NCBI GenBank assembly: GCA_012719335.1 | Contig: JAAYAO010000461.1 | Location: forward strand, 1 to 10,157 | Reading direction: 5' to 3' | Source of the DNA: Propionibacterium sp. | GTDB taxonomy: Bacteria > Actinomycetota > Actinomycetes > Propionibacteriales > Propionibacteriaceae | DNA: 10,157 nt | Shown: one piece after another, positions 5,068 to 10,157 of the stretch | Layout of the letters: every line of letters starts with the position of its first letter | Position numbering within the stretch: the first letter of the stretch is position 1 | Made by a program: the position numbers and the translations under genes | The notes under the pieces: generated by a model | What the model saw: only the letters and a program-made list of their open reading frames with translations | The model's database searches: none | Told to the model about the DNA's origin: nothing

Positions 5068-7020
5068 ATGAAGCAGGGTGCGCGGTGGCCGCGGAGCCCC
5101 GTGGTGGCTGCGGCCGCCACGGGTTGCTGGCTGCTCGCCTATCTGCCGATCTCCCAGCCCTGGGCTCTCGCAGTGTGGGGGCTGGTCGTTCTCGGGGTGG
5201 GCTTGCAGGCGTTCCGGCCGTTGCCCGGTGCGCTGTTGGTGCTGGTCTCCTGTCTGCTGTGCACGCTGATGGGGGCGCCCTTCGGTGATGTCGAACTCCT
5301 GCTGCCACAGATGTTCGTGCTGTTCTGGCTCGGCCGTCATCAACCCTCCTGGATTCCCGGAGCGGTGCTCACCCTGGGGGTGGCGGCCTGTGCCGGCGCC
5401 CGTCCCGATGCGCCCTGGTACGGCCTGCTGGTCACCGCCGCCGTCTACTCGGTGCCGTGGTTGTTCGGACGGGTGGTGCGCGGTCGAGCCCGGGAGGCCG
5501 ATCAGGCCGCCGACGAAGCGGCCAGGCTGGCGGGCATCGATCTGGCCCGGGTGATGGACAACAGCACCCGGGAAAGCCGGCGCCGGGCTTCCCACGACTC
5601 CCTGGCCGTGATGCGCCATTCGGTCGAACGGATGTGCCGGATGATCCGGACGGCCCTGCGCACCGGTGAGACGTCCCCGCTGGTCGAGGTGCGGGTCGAG
5701 GCCGAATCGGCGATCGAGGAATTGCACCGGATCCTGTCCCTGCTCGGGACGGCCACCAGGCCGGTGAGCGAGTTGCCCGCCCGTCGGGTCGGGGCCGACC
5801 CGCGCGGCACCGGCACCCCGTGGACCTCGCAGGCGATCCTGATCACCTCGGCGGCCGCATTCGTCTGCGTCCTGGTGACCTATCTGGCGGCCGGCTGGCA
5901 GTGGCGCCTGGTGCTGTTGGCAATCGTGGTGCCGTTCGGTGCCCTGATCGCCCGTCGATACGTCCTGCCGGCCGGGGTCGCGGTGGGGCTCGCCTTCGCG
6001 GTGGCGGCCCTGGGGCCCGACTTCAACCACTGGGCACTGCTGCCGATCGAAGCGTGTTTGGCGGCCCTGGTCTGGGTGGCAGTCGCCCAACGCAGCGGCC
6101 ACGGGCTGGCCGGGTTCCTGGCCGCCTGCACCGGGGTGCTGATCATGGGGGCCCATTTCGGCAAGCAGGGGATGGGGTTCGCGGTGGTCAGCGTGGGCAT
6201 CACCGTGGTCGCCTCCCGGGCCTGGCGGGAGAAGGACGAACGACTGCAAAGCGCCCTGCTGACCGCGGCCCGTCGCACCGCGGAGATCGCCACCGCAGCC
6301 CTGCATGCCGACCGGGAGGAACGACACCGGCTGGCCCGCGAACTGCACGACGGAGTGAGTCACGGCATCACCGCGATGACGATGCAGGTACAGGCCGCCC
6401 AACTGGCCACCGACCCGGCCGGGGTCACCCGACACCTCGATGCGGCGCTGTCGGCCGGGGCGGCCACCCTGGCCGAGATCGCCTCGATCACCAGTGGCTG
6501 GCAGGTCGAAGGCATCCGGTACGGGGCCGGTGAGGATGTCACCGGGCTGATCGACGGTGCCCGCGAGATGGGGGTGAACATCGCCGACGCCCGGGTGGGG
6601 GAGTGCGCCGACCCCCTGGTGTTCCACATCGTCCGCGAGGCCCTCACCAATATCGTCCGGTACGCCCCCGGCGCACGGGTCTTCATCGACACCGGTCGGC
6701 ACGACGGCAGCTACCGGATCCGCATCGTCGACACCGGACGAGCCCCCGACCCCGACCAGTCGGCCAACCCGCTGCCCGGGCTGGGCACCGGCCTTCGGGG
6801 GTTGGCGGACCGGGTGTCCGAGCGCGGCGGCCACTTCCGCGCCGGGCCACGGGCCCGCGGCTTCGAGGTATGGGCCGAATGGCCGGCCGGGACGCCCGAG
6901 CCCGAGCCCGTCCCGGTTGTTCCGCAACCGGAGGAGACCGACATCGAGCCCGAGCAGGTGGCACTACCGACGGCGTTGGTGCTCGAGGTGGGGCCGGGAC
7001 GTCCATTGGAGGCGGTGTGA
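5068..7020 (+). CDS. NarL-family sensor histidine kinase with two membrane/DHp modules
   Basis: The 650-residue membrane kinase would autophosphorylate and pass phosphate to the adjacent regulator. The first membrane bundle (about 10-135) is followed by a cytosolic HisKA_3-like segment (about 140-227) with a His-Asp pair, H176-D177. A second membrane bundle (about 254-400) leads to a canonical HisKA_3 segment, RELHDGVSHG with phospho-acceptor H427. The HATPase domain follows: N-box REALTN (N528), VDTG (D555, G557) and GLGTGLRG (572-578). After about residue 605 comes a Pro/Glu-rich tail. From the His-Asp pair to the end of the second helix the two DHp segments span 50 and 49 residues, which argues for internal duplication; only the second is followed by an ATPase domain. 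The usual length in this family is about 380-450 residues. The stimulus is unknown. The stop overlaps the next start (TGATG). Confidence 0.88.
   Translation: MKQGARWPRSPVVAAAATGCWLLAYLPISQPWALAVWGLVVLGVGLQAFRPLPGALLVLVSCLLCTLMGAPFGDVELLLPQMFVLFWLGRHQPSWIPGAVLTLGVAACAGARPDAPWYGLLVTAAVYSVPWLFGRVVRGRAREADQAADEAARLAGIDLARVMDNSTRESRRRASHDSLAVMRHSVERMCRMIRTALRTGETSPLVEVRVEAESAIEELHRILSLLGTATRPVSELPARRVGADPRGTGTPWTSQAILITSAAAFVCVLVTYLAAGWQWRLVLLAIVVPFGALIARRYVLPAGVAVGLAFAVAALGPDFNHWALLPIEACLAALVWVAVAQRSGHGLAGFLAACTGVLIMGAHFGKQGMGFAVVSVGITVVASRAWREKDERLQSALLTAARRTAEIATAALHADREERHRLARELHDGVSHGITAMTMQVQAAQLATDPAGVTRHLDAALSAGAATLAEIASITSGWQVEGIRYGAGEDVTGLIDGAREMGVNIADARVGECADPLVFHIVREALTNIVRYAPGARVFIDTGRHDGSYRIRIVDTGRAPDPDQSANPLPGLGTGLRGLADRVSERGGHFRAGPRARGFEVWAEWPAGTPEPEPVPVVPQPEETDIEPEQVALPTALVLEVGPGRPLEAV
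7008..7012 (+). promoter_or_regulatory. Ribosome binding site of the response regulator
   Basis: GGAGG lies 7 bases before the ATG at 7020, inside the last codons of the kinase gene. It settles the start against the longer in-frame extension reaching back to 6603 and fits coupled translation of the pair. Confidence 0.8.
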
Positions 7021-7703
7021 TGCAGCAGAAGACCCCGATCCGTGTGGTGGTGGCCGACGATCACAATCTGGTGCGAGCCGGATTGCGTTCGATCATCGAG
7101 GTGCAACCCGACATGGAAGTGGTCGGGGAAGCCGTCGACGGCAGGGAGGCGGCCGGATTGGCCGACCGGTGCGCCGCCGACGTGGTGTTGATGGACGTGT
7201 CCATGCCGGGCACCGATGGACTGGCCGGTCTGGCAGCGGTCCGCGCGGCCCGTCCGACCTGCGCGGTGATCATGCTGACCACCTTCAACGTGGAGGAGAG
7301 CATCGAGCGGGCGTTGCGTTCCGGTGCTGCCGGCTACCTGCTGAAAACCGCCTCGGCGGATCAGATGCTGGCCGCGATCCGGGCCGCACACCGTGGCGAG
7401 CGGGTGTTCTCCCGGGCGGTGCAGGACAGGCTGGTCGAGTCCTATCTCGGACGGGCCAAGCCGACCCCGGAGCCACCTCCGGAGTTCGGCCTGCTCACCG
7501 AACGCGAGTTCCAGGTGTTCACCGAACTGGCCCGCGGCAAATCCAACGCCGAAATCGCCGGCACCCTGTATCTCAGCGAGGGCACGGTCAAGACCTATGT
7601 CACCCGGCTGCTGAACAAGCTCGGGCTGCGCGACCGGGTGCAGGCGGTGATCTTCGCCCTGCAACACGGTCTGCTCGCCGATGAGGAACAGAGCCCCCGG
7701 TAA
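7020..7703 (+). CDS. NarL/LuxR-type response regulator
   Basis: The 227-residue cytosolic transcription factor is paired with the upstream kinase. The receiver domain (about 7-122) has the acidic pair D13/D14, phospho-acceptor D59 in VVLMDVSMPG, T87 in MLTTFN and K109 in GYLLK, so the full phosphorylation site set is present. A Pro-rich linker (147-155) leads to a LuxR/GerE helix-turn-helix at about 158-218 (LTEREFQVF, GKSNAEIA, LSEGTVKTYVTRLLNKLGL). Domain order and length are standard. Targets cannot be read from the sequence. Its own operon promoter, with the short dyad at 5029-5043, and the neighbouring tad operon are candidates, but neither link is shown. The gene ends two bases before a strong terminator. 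Confidence 0.95.
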   Translation: MQQKTPIRVVVADDHNLVRAGLRSIIEVQPDMEVVGEAVDGREAAGLADRCAADVVLMDVSMPGTDGLAGLAAVRAARPTCAVIMLTTFNVEESIERALRSGAAGYLLKTASADQMLAAIRAAHRGERVFSRAVQDRLVESYLGRAKPTPEPPPEFGLLTEREFQVFTELARGKSNAEIAGTLYLSEGTVKTYVTRLLNKLGLRDRVQAVIFALQHGLLADEEQSPR

Positions 7704-7706
7704 CGC

Positions 7707-7740
7707 CAGTGGCCCCGGAACCGAAGCTCCGGGGCCACTG
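7707..7740. terminator. Bidirectional terminator between convergent genes
   Basis: CAGTGGCCCCGGA (7707-7719) and TCCGGGGCCACTG (7728-7740) form a perfect 13-bp stem with an 8-base loop. It lies 3 bases past the regulator stop on the plus strand and 13 bases past the binding-protein stop on the minus strand, so it can serve both. Confidence 0.85.
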
Positions 7741-7753
7741 TTGGATCAGGTTG

Positions 7754-9364
7754 TCACTCGATCCAGGTCTTGCTGAAGTCGACCATGCTGTCGTTGGTGG
7801 CGAAGACACCGTGGACGTTGTCGTTCCAGTAGATGAAGTTCGTACCGGCCGACAGGGTGACTGCCGGGACGGTCTCCTGGTAGCGCTCGTCGATCCGCTT
7901 CAGAACATCGCCGCGGTCGTCCAGCGCAGTGCCGCGGAGCTCCTCGATCAGTTCATCGAGCTCGGGATCCTTGACGCCGAGGGCGTTGGCGAAGGACTCC
8001 GAGTGCAGCGAGGAGTAGAGGCGCTGGTACGGGTCGGCCTCGTTGTAGGAGAGGCCGCCGGTGCCCACCTCGTAGTTCTTCTCGATGAAGATCTTGGTGG
8101 TGTAGTCTGCCACGTTGCGCTGCAGATCCTGCTCAACCTCGAACCCGACGGCTTCCAGGTTCGCCACGATCATCAGGATGGTGTCCTGGCTGGAGGACAA
8201 ACCGGTCACAGCGACCTTGCCGTCGTAACCCTCGGCCTTGGCCTCCTCCAACAGGGTCTTGGCCTTCTCCGGGTCGTAGTTCAGGGTCTCGACACCGCTG
8301 GCCCACTTCGACCACGGGCCGAACAGGGCGTGGTTCGGCATTCCCTTGCCGTCACGGGCCCGGTCGTTGACCGCTTCGGTGTCGATCGCGTAGCCCATTG
8401 CCTGGCGCACCTTGAGTTCGGTGCCCGGGCCACGGGACTGGTTGATCATCAGCAGCGCGTTCTGGGCGTTGATTTCCATCGCACCGCTCATGTCCTCCTC
8501 CCGCAGGTCCCACACCCACTTGGAATTATTGGTGATGCCGACATTGGCGCCGCCACCCTTGACCAGGTCGACGCGGGCATCATCGCTGCCCAACCACACG
8601 AAACGCACTTTCTCCAGGTAGGGCTGGCCATCCCAGAAATCGGGGTTGGCAGCCACCACGAGTTCTTCTTGAGGCTGGTACGACTCGTAGGTGAACGGAC
8701 CGGCACCGATCGGCTCGAAGGCGTCCGGGCCGCCGGCGATCGCGGCCGGAGCCACGATGAAGCCGATGCCCTGGCCGAGCATGTTCGGGAAGGTGGTCCA
8801 CGGACCCTGCAACTGGAACTCGACGGTCTTGTCGTCGATCTTCTCGATGCCCTTCCACATCGGCGCGATCACGGCGGCGTCGTAACCCTGGTTCTGCAGG
8901 TAGTAGTTCACCGAGCCGATCACGGCGTCGGCGTTCACCGGGGTGCCGTCGGAGAACTGGGCATCACGCAGGGTGACGGTCCACACCGAGTGGTCCTCGT
9001 TGGGCTCGATCGACTCGGCGAGCCGCGGTTCCCAGTCCTGAGTCTCGACATTCCAACGGACGAGTTGGTCGTAGACCGCGACCAGCGGTGCTCCGCCGGA
9101 GAAGCCGGTGGCGATCGTCTTGGACGGGTCGAGGCTGCGGTTCTCCGCGAAGTCGGCGAAGGTCAGCGTGCCGCCCTGTACCGGATCGCCGGAGGCTTCC
9201 TTCTGGTACACGCCGGTGACGAAGTGATCGTCCGGAGTGTTGTTCTCGCCGCCGGTGCCGCTGCCCCCGTCGGTGTCGTCGCCGCTCCGGGCGCAAGCGG
9301 TCAGGGCGAGGCTGCCGGCCAAAAGAAGCGCGGCCAGACGCCCCATGCGTCGTGATGTGGTCAT
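7754..9364 (-). CDS. Lipoprotein substrate-binding protein, ABC transporter family 5
   Basis: The 536-residue extracytoplasmic binding protein belongs to the OppA/DppA/NikA (SBP_bac_5) family. It would capture a peptide, metal chelate or similar solute and deliver it to an ABC permease. The lipoprotein signal is clear: SRRMGR, a hydrophobic core, and lipobox LTAC with C24, followed by an acidic Gly/Ser linker. Mature-domain hallmarks are the LRDAQFSDGTPVNADAV block, PIGAGPFTYESY, ANPDFWDGQPYLEKVRF, VRQAMGYAID and the C-terminal DPEKAKTLLEEAKAEGY segment. The start at 9364 is set by GGAGG (minus strand, 9370-9374) five bases upstream and by the signal peptide; a longer frame to 9517 crosses the control region. 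No permease or ATPase is in view, so the partner transporter is elsewhere or lost. Substrate not assignable. Confidence 0.93.
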   Translation of the reverse strand: MTTSRRMGRLAALLLAGSLALTACARSGDDTDGGSGTGGENNTPDDHFVTGVYQKEASGDPVQGGTLTFADFAENRSLDPSKTIATGFSGGAPLVAVYDQLVRWNVETQDWEPRLAESIEPNEDHSVWTVTLRDAQFSDGTPVNADAVIGSVNYYLQNQGYDAAVIAPMWKGIEKIDDKTVEFQLQGPWTTFPNMLGQGIGFIVAPAAIAGGPDAFEPIGAGPFTYESYQPQEELVVAANPDFWDGQPYLEKVRFVWLGSDDARVDLVKGGGANVGITNNSKWVWDLREEDMSGAMEINAQNALLMINQSRGPGTELKVRQAMGYAIDTEAVNDRARDGKGMPNHALFGPWSKWASGVETLNYDPEKAKTLLEEAKAEGYDGKVAVTGLSSSQDTILMIVANLEAVGFEVEQDLQRNVADYTTKIFIEKNYEVGTGGLSYNEADPYQRLYSSLHSESFANALGVKDPELDELIEELRGTALDDRGDVLKRIDERYQETVPAVTLSAGTNFIYWNDNVHGVFATNDSMVDFSKTWIE

Positions 9365-9380
9365 GTGTTCCTCCGTGACC

Positions 9381-9404
9381 TGAAGTGTGGTGTCGATCAC
9401 TTCA
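9381..9404. promoter_or_regulatory. Inverted repeat in the binding-protein leader
   Basis: TGAAGTG (9381-9387) and CACTTCA (9398-9404) are perfect 7-base inverted repeats 10 bases apart, just upstream of the ribosome binding site of the minus-strand binding-protein gene. The spacing suits a dimeric regulator or a small mRNA hairpin. Function is unproven. Confidence 0.3.
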
Positions 9405-9444
9405 CACGTTGGGATGCCGAGAGGGGTAATCCTTTCCCATTCAG

Positions 9445-9458
9445 TGGAAGCGGTTTCC
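9445..9458. promoter_or_regulatory. LacI/GalR-family operator-like site
   Basis: TGGAAGCGGTTTCC has a central CG step and GGAA/TTCC arms. It matches the catabolite-type consensus TGWNANCGNTNWCA at 12 of 14 positions. It lies about 80 bases before the binding-protein start, where an operator would act. I could not find a convincing -10/-35 pair nearby, so the promoter itself is unplaced. The site suggests control by a LacI/GalR-family regulator; no such gene is in the window. Confidence 0.35.
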
Positions 9459-9495
9459 CGGTTGTGTTCAAGTCGTGACCTGCCGTCCCGTGGCG

Positions 9496-9542
9496 GATCG
9501 TGTGAGTTCTTGCGCACCCTGCGCGCAAGAACTCACACGATC
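9496..9542. terminator. Perfect 20-bp stem-loop between the two binding-protein genes
   Basis: GATCGTGTGAGTTCTTGCGC (9496-9515) is exactly complementary to 9523-9542 around a 7-base loop. On the minus strand it begins 14 bases past the stop of the truncated gene, so a terminator or an mRNA 3' stabiliser is the simplest reading. It is unusually long and only moderately GC-rich compared with the other hairpins here, and no T-run follows. Confidence 0.65.
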
Positions 9543-9556
9543 TGTGCCGGGGGTGC

Positions 9557-10157
9557 CTACTCCTCGATCCAGGCCTTGCCGAAGTCGACCATCACTTCGT
9601 TCAGGCCGACGATGCCGTGCACGTCCTCGGACCACAGCACCGTCGGGGTGAAGTAGCGGTAGGTGATCAGCGGCACCTCGTCCTGGACGAGGGTCTCGAT
9701 CTCGTGCAGCTTCTGCCGCATCGCGTCCTCGTCCTCCAGCGGGATGGCGCGCAGTTCACCCACCAATCGGTCCATCTCCGGGTTGCTGAAGCCGGTCACG
9801 TTGCTCGAGCCGTTGGTGGTGTAGGCGCTGTAGATGTTCTGGAAGGGGTCGTTGTCGACCAGGCCCAGGCCGGTCTGGGCCACCGAGTAGTTGCGCTCGA
9901 TGAAGATCCGGGCGATGAAGTCGGCCAGGTTGCGCACCAGATCGGTATCGGTCTCGAAACCGGCCGCGTCCAACTGGGCCTTCAGGGTCATCACGGTCTC
10001 CTGGTTGACCGGTGAGTCGGCGGCGGTGAGGGTGATCCGCCCGTCGAAGCCCTCGGCCTCGGCCTCCTCGAGCAGGCGCCGCGCATGCTCGAGCATGCGT
10101 TCGCCGAACTCGGTGATCGCGAACTGGCGGGTGGTGCGTGTGAGCAGCCGCTCGCCG
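9557..10157 (-). pseudogene. Chimeric frame: LysR-like N-terminal tail joined to C-terminal part of a family-5 binding protein (partial)
   Basis: The open frame runs off the right edge; 199 codons are visible. The last ~170 residues align along their length with the end of the neighbouring binding protein: shared LLEEA(E/K)AEG(F/Y)DG, FIE(R/K)NYSV/EV, DP(F/Y)Q, VHG(I/V)F/V and MVDF(G/S)K(A/T)WIE. That part is a clear paralogue. The first ~30 residues do not match that protein. GERLLTRTTRQFAITEFGER and the following MLEHARRLL fit the wing and linker helix of LysR-type regulators (usual form LFxRTxRxxxLTxAGExLLxxARxxL). An intact binding protein should here have a YDPExA-type turn. I infer a deletion or recombination fusing a lysR-like gene in frame to a binding-protein gene, with the junction between about 10049 and 10090. 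An assembly misjoin is possible. Confidence 0.7.
10082..10099. repeat. 18-bp perfect palindrome at the chimera junction
   Basis: CGCATGCTCGAGCATGCG reads the same on both strands. It falls inside the LysR-like linker helix codons, immediately before the binding-protein-like part begins. A perfect palindrome of this length is not expected by chance in a 10-kb window (about 1 in 260,000 per position). Confidence 0.7.

Noticed and set aside
5050..6927. 625-codon minus-strand frame opposite the kinase
   Set aside because: The plus-strand frame has complete kinase motifs; the antisense translation is compositionally biased and has no recognisable domain.
7709..9355. 548-codon plus-strand frame opposite the binding protein
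   Set aside because: The minus-strand frame has a lipobox signal peptide, a ribosome binding site and family-5 motifs; the opposite frame starts inside the terminator hairpin.

Overview
The window is GC-rich throughout, has strong G/C preference at third codon positions, overlapping start/stop codons inside operons, and a leaderless-type promoter. Together with the gene set (Ssd-type septum-site protein, TadA/B/C, NarL-type two-component pair, family-5 lipoprotein binding proteins) this points to a high-GC actinomycete. A Propionibacteriaceae-like origin is my guess and is not proven by the sequence.

Layout. Bases 1-1129 hold no convincing gene and are a repeat-rich intergenic block: a REP-like palindrome in two copies (1-29, 99-127), three 75-bp elements with inverted-repeat ends (178-252, 324-398 and an inverted, diverged third at 505-579), a decayed ~40-bp tandem array (576-696), a terminator-like hairpin (732-757), a second weaker hairpin, and a more AT-rich stretch with three DnaA-box-like 9-mers and a 14-bp palindrome just before the first gene. 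Bases 1130-4804 are a tightly coupled plus-strand operon, ssd-tadA-tadB-tadC, with every junction overlapping (ATGA, GTGA, ATGA). It encodes the motor and inner-membrane platform of a Tad/Flp pilus or secretion system, but no pilin or TadE/F-like pseudopilin follows. A 263-bp gap with hairpins and a promoter leads to a second plus-strand operon (5068-7703): a 650-residue histidine kinase that appears to contain two membrane-plus-dimerisation modules, and its NarL/LuxR-type response regulator, joined by a TGATG overlap. A perfect 13-bp hairpin separates this operon from the convergent minus-strand genes.

The right end, read on the minus strand, has a truncated gene running off the window (9557-10157), then a 192-bp control region with a perfect 20-bp stem-loop and a LacI/GalR-operator-like site, then a complete lipoprotein substrate-binding protein of the oligopeptide/nickel family (7754-9364). 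The truncated gene is the most unusual item. Its last ~170 residues are clearly a paralogue of the neighbouring binding protein, but the residues before them look like the end of a LysR-type winged helix and its linker helix. The junction lies beside a perfect 18-bp palindrome. No permease or ATPase of an ABC transporter is visible.

How the parts work together: Ssd (a MinD/ParA-like protein) and TadA/B/C would assemble or localise a pilus machine whose structural subunits must be encoded elsewhere. The kinase/regulator pair is adjacent but has its own promoter, so a regulatory link is only possible, not shown. The binding proteins are a separate, convergent unit.
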